This document shows, one piece after another, positions 24,847 to 35,606 of a stretch of DNA of 64,000 nucleotides. The DNA comes from Periconia sp. R9002 (taxonomy: Eukaryota > Ascomycota > Dothideomycetes > Pleosporales > Periconiaceae): assembly GCA_023627715.1 (NCBI GenBank), contig JAMAHW010000010.1, forward strand, positions 124,001 through 188,000, in the 5' to 3' direction. The translations under genes were made by a program, and so were the position numbers. The notes under the pieces are model-generated. The model did not search any database. It was not told the origin of the DNA and saw nothing but the letters and a program-made list of their open reading frames with translations. The stretch's first letter is position 1, and the number at the start of each line of letters is the position of its first letter.

Positions 24847-25128
24847 TCAATCTCCCTCCTCCAGCTCTTCTCTAAAGCGACTCACGCGATCCAGTTTCTT
24901 CTCTTCGGGCCTCTTTCCAAAGGTGCCGAGTATCGCTTTCGCAGATGGGTCCACGCAGTCGTCGTGACTCTCGATGGATTCCACGCTCGTGTTCATCTGC
25001 TTCCTTTGCTCCCTATGGCGTCCAACTGCTTCGAAGGAAGTCGGCGACTCGCTTGTTGAGGGAGAGCTGGGCGGCGTAAACTTCCCCTTGATCTTGAGCT
25101 TCAGCGTGAGCGAGCGGAGAAGAGGCAT
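24847..25128 (-). CDS. Small hypothetical protein (93 aa)
   Basis: A single ORF ending 105 bp from the convergent grh1 stop. I do not recognise it. The translation is not low-complexity: a basic N-terminus (MPLLRSLTLKLKIKGKF) is followed by a Ser/Pro stretch (TPPSSPSTSES), then a charged helical C-terminus (GTFGKRPEEKKLDRVSRF) ending EELEEGD. The frame is open upstream to an ATG at 25179, but the ATG at 25128 gives a more natural N-terminus. No signal peptide or membrane segment is evident. It may be a real short lineage-conserved gene or a chance ORF. Confidence 0.45.
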   Translation of the reverse strand: MPLLRSLTLKLKIKGKFTPPSSPSTSESPTSFEAVGRHREQRKQMNTSVESIESHDDCVDPSAKAILGTFGKRPEEKKLDRVSRFREELEEGD

Positions 25129-26592
25129 CTTTGTTCCTTTTCGGCCCGTTTCCAGATTTTTTTTCCAGATTTGTTGCACCGACGAGTGTTTGGGGATGGT
25201 TTTGCCCGAAGACGTTGGCCGGAATTGGTGGTTGTGTCTTATGCTGGCACTATCAAGTTGTCATGGGGAGTTGTGCAGTACTAGGGCCTCGTGGTGGGGA
25301 TGCCGCGTTGTGAAGGGTGGTTCCTTTTCTCTTTTTCTCCGTCTGTAAATGTTCGTTGCACAAAGAAATAAGCAACATGCAAAAGTGAGGACTTCGGCGA
25401 CCTTTATAAGCCAAACGCCTCGAGCAAGTTGAGATCCAGATCCAAAAATAGGGATGTTGGTACTCCAATACGTCAACGACCAACCACTTTCGTCGTATGT
25501 ATGTATCCTTCTTGAATATATATTTTGTTGATTGGTAGAGAGTTCCGCAAAAGGCCAAGCAAGCAGAAAAAATATTAAATGAGGAAGGGGTAAAAAAATT
25601 ATGAAGCAGCTTCGAACCGTGGTCGACACGCAAGAAGCGAGCGAGCGAGAACAAGCAGATTAAAAATGGAAAATGGAAAGACGGAAAGATGGACAGGCCA
25701 AGAGTTGTAATAGTAGGTAGTGCTCAAGTACGCCGCCGTAGGGCCTGCCACGGCTTTCTTTTTATTTAATCCGTAAGCCACTTACCACGGCCGCCCGTAC
25801 GCCTGCGTACACACACACACGAGCGCGCGCGCACTTTATCCAGACCGATGGCCGCGCAGTGGAGAACCCCGTCACGCGCGCGCAGGACCCCGTTCGTCCA
25901 CCAACCACGATCACCACCTAACGACCCTCATCAAACCGCCCAAAAACAGACTCTCGGCCCATTTAGTTGCGGCCACATCACCCACCAGCTTACCACGTTT
26001 TGAAACCCTCTTGCGCATGCGGTAGCGAACCTTTAGCCTAAACCACCGCCGCTTACGCCAACGAACTCGCGATAAAACAGTTTTTTAGACGGAGAAAAAA
26101 AAAAAAAGGAATTTGCTTATCTACTTCTTATTACATCAATATAGATAAAAAAAAGATGTGTATACGTATACGAGAGGCGAAATCTCCACGGTGCATACAC
26201 ATACAACAATCCAGTCTTACGCCTGCCCGTACCGGCACGCCCTAAAACGCCACATGCACCTCTCTTCGTCTCGAACTGCCCCCATCGAGTCATAACAGAG
26301 GCAAAATCAAACGAATAAAAGATTGGCGAAAGATCGATCAGAAAAAAACAAAAAACAAAAACGCCGGCATGGCTTAGGGGACGCACGAATAGGCTAGTTT
26401 TCCTGAGGGAAGATCGTTTTGCTGCACGCACGGTTTACCTGCTCCACGTGCATGCATGCATTTGCATATCAATTTGTCTCGCCAGAGGAACAAGGTTTCG
26501 CATTAGTCATTTACCCCGTAGAATGGGTATGCACATGGCCCATCGTCGTGGATTTCCTCGTCAGGGAAGGCATGGCGGGGAGGGGAGCAAAG

Positions 26593-26614
26593 CTGTCTGT
26601 CTGTCTGTCTGTCT
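26593..26614. repeat. GTCT tetranucleotide microsatellite
   Basis: About five uninterrupted CTGT/GTCT units in non-coding sequence. Confidence 0.85.
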
Positions 26615-28408
26615 ACCCTTCCTCCCCTCTCTGCCTGGTAGAGAAATCTCTTGAGTCCAGGGATCTGAAGAGCAACTCGACTTGTGTGAAGAAGGCGGCG
26701 TCTCTAAGAGGTACATAACCAACCGTCCTACTCTGCATTCTCTGCTTGTTCGTTCGTTTCTTCCCTTCCATCAATACCCGAGGACACTTCCGATGCTTCT
26801 TCGTCGGATCAATGCCTACTAGTTAAAACCACCATCGGATAATAGATGTCGGTGAGGGACGACGACGGGCTCCGAGGAACCAACGAACGACTCCAACGAA
26901 AAGACTAAACTACCTACACAATCTAGACTGACTAGAACGTGTATGAGAAAACAAAACGGAACAATGAGAGCAGTGTTGCGTGCATGTATCTCTTCCCAGA
27001 GACTTTGCTAAACTCAAACGTTCGCTCGAGGAGTACGTGGATGTTGCAATTGAGCCAGCCGTTACAATCATTTCTCTGGATTGATGTCCGGAAGTAAGTC
27101 GGGGGAAAGAGGAGCTGTTCTGTTCTACAGTACTATGTACAAAAGTAGGTAGGCGTGATATACACTTTTCTCCCCTCGTTGTTCTGTCGTCCCCACCGAT
27201 CGACTGTACCCAGACCGCTGTTTCATTGCGTGAGGTTTTGTTGTGGGGAATCGAATGGACGGGACTTTGGTTGCGGTCTTGGTAAGTAAGTAGTTAGGCG
27301 ACTATCGCCGAAGAGACCAGACTCCCTCCATGCATTCACTCCTCTTCTTGCAGTTCACCTCCCTTTTTGATAGCCAACCTACATACTGTTTGTGTGCGAA
27401 CTTCGATAACACAATCCCGCAACCTCGCTCGCTCGCGAGAAGAATTTTTTTTAGGGTGGGTGAGTGAAGTGGCTTTTAATATTCATGGTTCGAGGCGGCA
27501 AGGATGACGGATAGGGTTCCATTGTTTTTGTTCTCGCACCACCACCAACCACCACCAGTATCCGAGATTTTTTTTTAATCTCCCGAAGACCCGGTCCATG
27601 GCTTTGGCCCAGATGTTGGGAATGGGTGCAGTAAGTACATAATCCGACTATCGATTTAAAAATTTCGGATTGGGTGGCTTTTTTTTTCTTCGTTGCGTTT
27701 TTTTCAGCCCTAAGATAAGCAGTGATAAAGGGGTCAGTCAACGGATAGATAGGGAGGTATATAACTATGTATGTGTAACTACCTCGCCGTTCTGGCTATC
27801 AGTCCCATGAACTACTGTTCCAACAAAGGTACATTACACGGCATCAGACTCCTAAAAGTAGCAACCGATTAAACGTTTGCAAGGTCGCACGTGCGTGTAT
27901 ACAAAACCATTAAACTTCAAATTAGACACGCTCCCCTATGACTTCATACATCACTAGGAAACTTGAACAAAAACCTCCCACCCATCACTACACGTTTGAG
28001 TGCGCGAGTGAATGCGTGAGCCATCTTTACCAAACAAAACGAAAAAGTCGTTGTACATGTATCAATACCTACCTACAAACAGAGCTGAAGATTGCTACAC
28101 AAGGTCCAGGTCCAGGTCCAGAACGCCCTCCAATCTTCTCAATTCAACGGATCCATGGTTAACGAGGGGGTAAGTAGATAGGAAATGCGCCCCAGGCATA
28201 CATACATACAATTCGTAGGTAGGTAGGTACTTGTCTGTGCCCCAATGCCAAGCAATCGCTCCAAAAAAGGACGACTCCGGGAAGAAATGATGGGATGAAA
28301 GAAGAAGGAGCAGGAGACACATATAGTATCGCGCGGGTCTGACTTGCATCTGACAATGGCGACGGTCCATGGTTCGGCTGAACAGCATGTCATCCACGTC
28401 CTGCCGCC

Positions 28409-28443
28409 GGTTCATCAGGTTCATCAGGTTCATCAGGTTCATT
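28409..28443. repeat. 9-nt tandem repeat (GGTTCATCA)
   Basis: Nearly four copies of GGTTCATCA lie in tandem in non-coding sequence about 550 bp downstream of the zinc-finger gene stop. Confidence 0.85.
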
Positions 28444-28987
28444 GGTGAGTTTGTATGTTTACTTGCACGTGGCGTGGAAGCAGGTGCTGCACATGTTAAA
28501 CAGCATCGATCTGCTGGTGTGGACTCGTTCAAAAATTCGGGCAAGGGTCAGCCCGGTCTGCATTTAAATTTGGAGAGACTGCTCTCGATCGCTATTGAAT
28601 GTGGTTCATCATCGTCGCATCCATAACATTCCTTGGCAATGCCAATAGCTGCATATAGCGGTGACTGCTCACTGTTGAATGGCACGGTTGGCCTGTCTGA
28701 TAACACCAGCATTGATTCCTCACACTTCCACGAGGAGCCTGTTGCTTCCCGTGATGAACTATTCATGCGTCCCCCAGCAAAATTTTATACCCACAACGCC
28801 ACATGCAAAACTTCAAAGACGGTCTATACAAACGTTCAGATGACCCGCACCATACAACGCCGTCCGATGTTGTCGGGTGAAAACCCGTAGTGTATTGACA
28901 ATGAAAGATGAAAAAGCGGCAACAGCACTGTAAATGAACCAAAACTCCGAAAAAATGCCAAACATGAAACTATGCGCACCATCAACG

Positions 28988-30648
28988 TCATCTGATGTCG
29001 AGCTGAAACGGTTTGAACTTCCCGCCAACAGCACCACATCGTGGACATCGCGCCGTGCGCCCTCGAGAATGCTCAGTAACGAGAACATCTACACAATCTT
29101 GACAGAGACCGCATATACATTCCGAGCAAGCATAACTTTCTCTTAAATTAGACAATTTCCGACATGCAGCGCAATAAATCTGAACAGGGTGAGTAAACGT
29201 AGGAGATGAGTCTGAAAGGCCTTGTGACGGAATGTGAAAATTGGATCCGCCCGTCGTTGTAGATTCGATGGACGATTCGACGGAAGGAAAAGGGTGCAGG
29301 TCCGACATATCCGGCGGTGGGGGTGTCAGTGTGTTTTGCAAGGGCGATGCTGTATACGATTGGAATTGAGAGGCAGTGAATGGGGGGAGCGAGTTTTGGC
29401 TAAACATGTGAGGGGATGGTGGCACCTGGGAGGCTGTTAGCGAATCAAAGGGGAAACAATAGGAAGAAAAAGCATACTGGGGTGAGTTCTCTGCTATCCT
29501 CCTCGGTAGCGGAAGCTGCGGCATCAATCAGATCCTCCCATCTCTTGCCCAAGATGGCAGCAGCTGTTTGGGGCTCGGCGGAAAAAGCCTTGCGGTCATG
29601 GCTCAACCTACGAGCATTGTCTCTCGACTTTTGGCGCTCATGCTTGGGCTTGCGAGCATTCTGGCCGACAGACGACTTGCGCGGTCTGTTGGGCTTTATG
29701 GAACGCGGGGCAGGTGGAAGGGTAGAGGAGCGGCCAGGGGGTGAACGATTCAAGGAAGAGGGCAGAAGCTCACGTTGCAGCGAAGTGGTTGTATAGTAGG
29801 GCTCCTCGGTGGTGGTGATGTGGTGCTCTACGGTGGTGGGGGCGAAGCGGGCGCGGGGTCGATAACTCTTGGAGTCTGGTTCCGAGGCGGCATCCTGCAA
29901 CAGCGGAGTCAGTGAATAAGAGGCGGCGTCAAGTGGCACTTCTTGAACGCGGGAGCTCACTGGATCCGAGTCCCAGTCGTATTCAGCGCGATGATTGTGT
30001 AGAGAGGCCAGAGCAGCTGCAGCGCTTGCAGCGGGCAGCAGTGAGCCTCGGCGCATCTCGTCGGAGTTTCTAGGGGTGTTCAAGCCGTATTCTTCATGAT
30101 AGAAGACATTGTTCAGCTCGCTGCCGCCGTAGCCTTGCCATTGTGTCAGTCCCCGGTATGCTCGAGAGACGTGGGCACCAACCTGGTGGGCCTGTTGTAG
30201 TGGGGAGAGGTGGCGCGGGAGGTCGCTCCTGGGGCGGAGTGTTGACCATCAGCGTGAAGCTCTCCTCGGTTGCTGGAAGCTTCGAAATGTAATGCTCGGG
30301 GTGCGCGCGGCGGATGTGCTCCTGCATGGAGCGGTACCGCTTCTCCTACAGCATGGGGGCCATGCATCAGCAGTGTTCCTGGTGTAGGCATGTCGGGCGG
30401 AAGGGCTGTGGTGGTGAAGGTGGAGAGAATATTGGGGGATGGTGGTGACGTGCTGAGCAGGCGAGGAGAGGGGCATGTCGGCGTAGAGGGAGAGGGGGAG
30501 CGGTTGGAAGCAGCGATAGCAGCAGGAGACTCACCCCGGTGCAGCGCTTGCGACAGGCAGAGCCGTCGTGGTTGCGCAGCGGGCAGACGACGACATTGTT
30601 CTCGTCTGAAACCGAGAAGGAACCCGTGAGAGAAGCTCGTGGCGGCAT
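28988..30648 (-). CDS. C2H2 zinc-finger protein with C-terminal RING-like Cys cluster
   Basis: Five exons, in transcript order: 30648-30535, 30345-30183, 30133-29961, 29894-29478 and 29425-28988, 434 residues. Residues about 22-50 form a C2H2-like finger spanning the first intron: CPLRNHDGSACRKRC, then EKRYRSMQEHIRRAHPEHY. The middle is Ser/Pro-rich with basic patches (NRPRKSSVGQNARKPKHERQ). It carries GKRWEDLIDAAASATE. The C-terminus has four Cys-x2-Cys pairs (CAAC, CSEC, CQDC, CPRC) in about 45 residues, ending KFKPFQLDIR. This is a fungal conserved architecture, probably nuclear, of unknown function to me. The second intron uses a GTTGGT donor. The third (29895-29960) is 66 nt with no stop, so it could be retained in frame. 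The start MPPRAS is chosen over an ATG 12 nt upstream. Confidence 0.8.
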
Positions 30649-32125
30649 GGCCAGCTGCATCTACCCTCGGACACGGCCGAGCTGGGCGACTGACTGGCCG
30701 TGGAGGCAATGGCAACGGGAAAGGAGAGAATGGGGTGGCGGAGGGCGAGGTGGACCAAAGTGGTGTTACGGTGGATGGGATGGAGCAGGACGAGCGGTAG
30801 CAGGTGGCAGTGAAGTAGTGAGCAGTATGTAGGTATGGTGGTGCGTGGACAGGACAGGACAGGGCTACTACAAAGCACCGTACAAAGCAGGGTAGGTGTT
30901 GTTTGCGGATATGAGATCAATGCTGTTCATGTTCACTGCAGGCGGGAGGGAATGAGGGGCAAAAGCAGAAGCGACTTTTTGGGGTGGTAGGCCGAGTGGG
31001 GGGAGCCCAAAACAACCAACCCAACCAAGAGTGCAGCAATTGATGCCGTGACCCTTTTCTTCTTTCTCTGGCATTGATGCCGAAACACTTGTTCTGGTAC
31101 CCGCCTTGTGTGAATTGCGGAGGCACTGGCTGTATTGTATATGTACCTTGGTCGCCGCGTGGATGCGGCGGCAGCTCAAGCTGTAGCTGGACAAGCAAGC
31201 AGGCAAGCTTGAGCTCCCCCAGCTATTGGCGGTACCTTGTCGTTAGCCACACACACAGCTCCCTCAGCTCTGCTTGCTTGCATTGTGGGCTGCTCCCTCT
31301 CGCCACACCGGAGGAACAGGTCCGTCCCCTCCCTCCTCTGACGGGCTGGCAAGGGAGCTCCCTCCAGTCACCACTGGGCTTGCTGTGCTTACTGCCATGC
31401 CATGCCCTGCCCTGCCCGGCCTGGCCATGATAACCCTGCCCAGGGCATTCCCTTTTCCGTCGTTAGTCGTCCTTGGGGTCATGGAAAATTCTTTCCGTCC
31501 GTTGATGGCGGCGACGAGCAATGGCGATGGATCATTTAATGGATGGATGGATGGATGGATGGATGGATGGATAGATGGATGATGGATTGAAAGCTGCATT
31601 TTCAGATGGAAAGAATCCGACTGACGCTAGACATTGCACGACGACAGTCCATGCTTGGGCCCGTGCCGTTTCCGTTTCAGCCTGCCCCTTTCACACACGC
31701 TTCACCACCACTGGCACCGCCGTCCCCTTCCCCGGATGAACTCATGGGAACGACATCAGACATGCACTACTTCTGAACATGTTTCCACCGCCGGCTTGGA
31801 TCGCCAACTACATTATTCGCTACGTCCCCCGTGCCTCTCCACCTCGTCATATCCCCCCCTTCAAATACGATCCGTGGCTCGTGCACCCGCCTACGATTGC
31901 CTCTTGTATCTCGCTTGCCCTCTGCAACTCGACTTATGACAGTCCGCATCTGCATCCCCAACGCTGCCAACCCATCATATTCAACTAATAATAATGCTTC
32001 TTTCCAGCCATGCTTGTCATAATCCACCTTCCTCCACACCCCATGTTTCTCCCACTTGTTTCCCTCCGGGCCCTTTCTTCTCCTTCCCCTCCTCCTCCTC
32101 CTCCTTCACCTTCTCATGACCCGTT
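30649..32125. other. Divergent intergenic region between the zinc-finger and MBL-like genes
   Basis: It holds both promoters. A TGGA microsatellite lies at 31539-31585 and C/T-rich sequence at 32030-32120 precedes the MBL-like start. ORFs here are short and overlap on both strands. None is supported. Confidence 0.5.
31539..31585. repeat. TGGA/ATGG tetranucleotide microsatellite
   Basis: About ten tandem ATGG units with one interruption (ATAG), in non-coding sequence. Confidence 0.9.
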
Positions 32126-33160
32126 ATGCCCTTGACAGTGAAATCCATCAATGGCGATTCCGCCTTCTTGCTCACTTTTAGTCCTCCAACTGCATCCCTT
32201 TCATCATCGCCATCGTTCCCGGGCTCCTTTACCATCCTTGTCGATCCGTGGTTAGTCGGCCCTGCCACCATCCTGAGCAGCATCTTCTCCATCTCCGAAC
32301 AGACGACCAAACCATGTATATCGTCTCTGCAAGACCTCGACCACGAGCCAGACGTCATCCTCATCTCTCAAGACAAACCCGACCATTGCCACCAACAGAC
32401 TCTGTGCCAGCTGCCCCCTGAATGCGCATCCAAAATAGTGGCTATCCCGTCCGCTGCTCGAAAGATACGCTCTTGGAAACATTTCCGGCCCGACATGGTT
32501 CAATCGTTGCCAAAGTATGTCGAGGGTCAGAGCCAATCGGTTCATCGCATTGTTCTCCCACCTACCTCGTCTATGGGAACTTGTGGAGAAGTCACTTTGG
32601 CTTGGATGCCTGCAAGGAGAGACGTTTCCGCTTTGCACCATGCCATTGGTATCACATATAGACCGCCTGGCAATGAGTCCTTTCTTAGCCCTCCAGATTC
32701 GCCCATGTCTTTCAAAACCGCATCGTCTTCACTTGGTACATCCTTCAGCAACCCTCGCGAAAACACAACATCCGTCATGTACTCTCCCCATGGTGTACCG
32801 TACGACATCATTCGACCCTATGCCTCCTCTCATTTGGTAATGGAAGCTGCACTGCCTCTAACTGCACTTATACATTCCTTCGATCGTGTAGAGAATCCTT
32901 GGTATCTAGGAGGGAATATTTCGGCTGGTTTGCCTGGTGGGATGGTTATTGCGAAAAACTTATACGCTCGCTCTTGGATCGGCGCCCATGATGCACATAA
33001 GAAAAGCAGGGGCTTATCGGTCAAACGGACGAAGATCGGAAGATACTCTGATCATGAAGTCCAGAACATGCTATCCAAGGAAGACAATGACAACCCCAAG
33101 GCTGCAGTGTCTACCAATCTAATTGCGCTGGAAGCCGGGGAAGAGCACCACATCCACTAG
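32126..33160 (+). CDS. Metallo-beta-lactamase-fold-like protein with altered metal motif
   Basis: A single exon, 344 residues. The pattern fits the metallo-beta-lactamase superfamily, UlaG-like side: an N-terminal TILVDPWLVGP strand, a VILISQDKPDHCH segment where family members normally carry S-H-x-H-x-D-H, an IVAIPSAARKIRSWKHF segment, VMYSPHGVPYD, and a C-terminal GGMVIAKNLYARSWIGAHD. The two His of the HxH are replaced by Gln and Lys while Asp-His are kept, so metal binding may be reduced or altered. No signal peptide or TM segment is clear. The C-terminal 50 residues are polar. The next gene on the same strand begins 247 bp downstream. The substrate is unknown. The fold call is from motif spacing, not alignment. 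Confidence 0.75.
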   Translation: MPLTVKSINGDSAFLLTFSPPTASLSSSPSFPGSFTILVDPWLVGPATILSSIFSISEQTTKPCISSLQDLDHEPDVILISQDKPDHCHQQTLCQLPPECASKIVAIPSAARKIRSWKHFRPDMVQSLPKYVEGQSQSVHRIVLPPTSSMGTCGEVTLAWMPARRDVSALHHAIGITYRPPGNESFLSPPDSPMSFKTASSSLGTSFSNPRENTTSVMYSPHGVPYDIIRPYASSHLVMEAALPLTALIHSFDRVENPWYLGGNISAGLPGGMVIAKNLYARSWIGAHDAHKKSRGLSVKRTKIGRYSDHEVQNMLSKEDNDNPKAAVSTNLIALEAGEEHHIH

Positions 33161-33407
33161 GTTTGACACAGGAGCAGCCAGGTGACTTTACTGGAAGTCG
33201 TTAACATTCCACGATTAAAGCATTACGGATATCCAAAGCCAGTGAAGCAAGATGGTAGTGGATCCTAGCTCCATTTCTGCCTAGTCGCTAACCCCTTCCA
33301 GCGCGCCTCCTCGATATTTAAAGATTCCCCTCTATACAAGAACCCCCAACATCCAAACCACTTCTTCCATCCCTTGATATTCCAGATTTGCCCTTCTTGA
33401 GTTGGCA

Positions 33408-34664
33408 ATGCCGAAAATCCTCACTATTCGACGAAGCACGCGCTCTAAGCCTTCTGCGAGCGACTCTTTGGCAAGAAGCTCGAAAGCTCATGCAAATGCA
33501 TATGCAACAAAACGGAAGTCTTCTAAAAAGGCAGCAAAGAAGACATCGCGGGAAACTGCTTTTGCGTTCCTCATCCGTACTGAGGAAGAAGTCGTCAACG
33601 ATCCAAACCGCAGAATATGGCCTTTCCAGCTCCCAGTCGAATTGATCCAGCACATATCTTCCTATCTATCACTACCGGAGCGGATATGTTTCACCTTAAC
33701 CTGCAAGGAGGCGGCCAATTCCGTGGGCTCCAATATATGGGGATCGTTCAAGAGAGAGACCCATTGGGCTTTGAATGCCGAACTTGTTTCGAGCCGCGAT
33801 TTACTTCTCGACTTCTTGTTGAGAGATCTGGGCGCAGCGGCAGCATACTGTGAGGTTTGCGGCATTATACATCCTCTTATGCTGCCACCTCATTGTCGCC
33901 GGCGAACAGAATGGACTTCCGGTTGCCTGGGACAAGACGCTGAGATTGATTATCTTCCTTTCGAGGGCGGGATTGGGTATAGGCTCGTGTTTGAACACAT
34001 TGTACGATGTATGAAAGACTCTGAAGGACTGGTCAACGAGGACGGACTGGGTCCGGATCTCGAGATGCTAAGGGGTGATCTGATCGTCGAAAAGCCGGTG
34101 CAGAGCCTGACTTGGAGATTGAGTTCTTCTGGGCGATATTTTGGTGGTAGGCTAATGCTGAGCCATGTTCATATCTTTCGGAATATAAATCAGCAGCATC
34201 CGTTGAGCGCAAAACAAGTTTTGGATCTCCCGGTCAGACTGTGTCCCCACCAGTCCACCACAACAGAATTACCGGTGGAGTCACGATACATCAAGACTCG
34301 TAACGCCAACGGACCTCTACTAACTCACGCCATCACTTCCGTTTTTCCGAAGACCCTGCAAAAGGGTGTTGACATGAACCTCTTCAGAGCTCCTACGAAA
34401 CTGGAACACGACCAAATGTTTACAGTCGAAGCTGGGCGCAACCCCGTATACAAATGCCGGTCTTGCCCAACTAAATACCGAGTCGAGCTTACTGCGGGGG
34501 AACTGAGGATCATGACTTGGCATTGCTTCGGGGGGGATCTAGTGCAGGCACAGAAATACTGGAAATGGTTCGTGAGAAAGGAGGGCCCCTTGTTGGGTCC
34601 GCACAAACGCAACGACGAATGGTGGAGCCACAGTAGAAGCGTTCCTGATTTCGCATGTGAATAA
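33408..34664 (+). CDS. F-box domain protein
   Basis: A single exon of 418 residues from ATG 33408. The first 45 residues are basic and Ser/Ala-rich (RSTRSKPSASDS; KRKSSKKAAKKTSR), a possible nuclear-localising or disordered stretch. The F-box follows at about residues 66-105: WPFQLPVELIQHISSYLSL, then RICFTLTCKEAA. F-box proteins bind Skp1 and recruit substrates to SCF ubiquitin ligases. The C-terminal part has CEVCGIIHPLMLPPHC and CRSCPTKYRVEL, Cys-x2-Cys pairs suggesting small zinc-stabilised elements, a layout seen in many fungal F-box proteins. The target is unknown. Confidence 0.85.
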   Translation: MPKILTIRRSTRSKPSASDSLARSSKAHANAYATKRKSSKKAAKKTSRETAFAFLIRTEEEVVNDPNRRIWPFQLPVELIQHISSYLSLPERICFTLTCKEAANSVGSNIWGSFKRETHWALNAELVSSRDLLLDFLLRDLGAAAAYCEVCGIIHPLMLPPHCRRRTEWTSGCLGQDAEIDYLPFEGGIGYRLVFEHIVRCMKDSEGLVNEDGLGPDLEMLRGDLIVEKPVQSLTWRLSSSGRYFGGRLMLSHVHIFRNINQQHPLSAKQVLDLPVRLCPHQSTTTELPVESRYIKTRNANGPLLTHAITSVFPKTLQKGVDMNLFRAPTKLEHDQMFTVEAGRNPVYKCRSCPTKYRVELTAGELRIMTWHCFGGDLVQAQKYWKWFVRKEGPLLGPHKRNDEWWSHSRSVPDFACE

Positions 34665-35606
34665 TAAGAAAATCTGGTGAACTTGTGCAATACGTTGGGC
34701 CTCGAACTTTACTATCTCCGAGTTGTTATCCGTTTTGGGCAATCAAGAACGAACACAATAAATTTTTCAAGATTTTGCTCATGGAATTCATGCTTGTGGC
34801 AATATTCCCACTATATTCATCTCCATAATACCATGAAACATTCCTTTCGCTTCCAAAGGCGTGGAAACTTGCCTTGTCTAAACTTCCACCCTGGAGCTGC
34901 ATAAGCGTATGATTGCGCCCCCAAACTCCCCTACAAGCCCTATGGTCTCACCAAAAATAAATCAGCTAAATTGCCTAGAAAGGACCGTCTATACGACGGC
35001 GAATCACAGCGCACAAAAAGGCTGCGGCTAGCTCTGCTTAGGGAAGGACACGAAGGTGTACCCCCACAATCTTCAGCCTCAATGCTGACTCAACATTTCA
35101 TGTCCTTAAAGAGTAAGAGGTTGTCGGTCTCCGACATGGTCTTTGCGTAGACGGGTCGGCGAATACGGGCGAGGCTGAGAAACTCACGCTGCTATTGGGC
35201 GTGTGTTTGCAGAAAGGAAGAACGCATGGAAACTTCGAGCGCAGGGGACAGGGGCGAAATTGGATTACCATGCGTAGCTTCACTTGATGGCTCAAGGTGA
35301 TGGCGCCATCGACGCATTTATACAAGGCATACGCATCTTTTAAACAGATCGGCAAGTCTACTAACCGAAACATCAATCTCGTTGCTGAGCAGACTTTAAA
35401 CGGGTCGTTGGCAGGGGCGAACATCCCATAATTCAAGAGGCGGACAAGCAGTGTCGTGTGAATACTAATCCATTTGACTGATATAAATATTCGCGGACCG
35501 CCACACTCTTCTCACAGCCAGCCAAGCCTCAGCTCGACGTAGCCCTTGGAGGACAATCTCAACACCGTCCGTCCTTGTCCTCTTCACTGAGCTTCAAATC
35601 AGCAAG
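34665..35606. other. Intergenic region before the four-TM gene
   Basis: Tandem + strand genes flank it. An ORF at 35098-35436 on the minus strand has no recognisable features. C-rich sequence at 35510-35600 is likely promoter or leader of the next gene. Confidence 0.5.

Larger units (their letters stand above)
25129..28987. other. 3.9 kb gene-free region with simple repeats
   Basis: No credible coding region is seen on either strand. It contains CA/CG microsatellite at about 25808-25835, a GTCT microsatellite (26593-26614), a 9-nt tandem repeat (28409-28443), several A or T runs, and TAGGTAGGTA/ACCTACCTA motifs near 27145, 28066 and 28215. Part may be the promoter of the small ORF and the 3' UTR of the zinc-finger gene. 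Most is unexplained. Confidence 0.5.

Noticed and set aside
28095..28544. Minus-strand ORF with MNLMNLMN repeat
   Set aside because: The repeat is the 9-nt tandem repeat read in one frame. The rest has no coding character.
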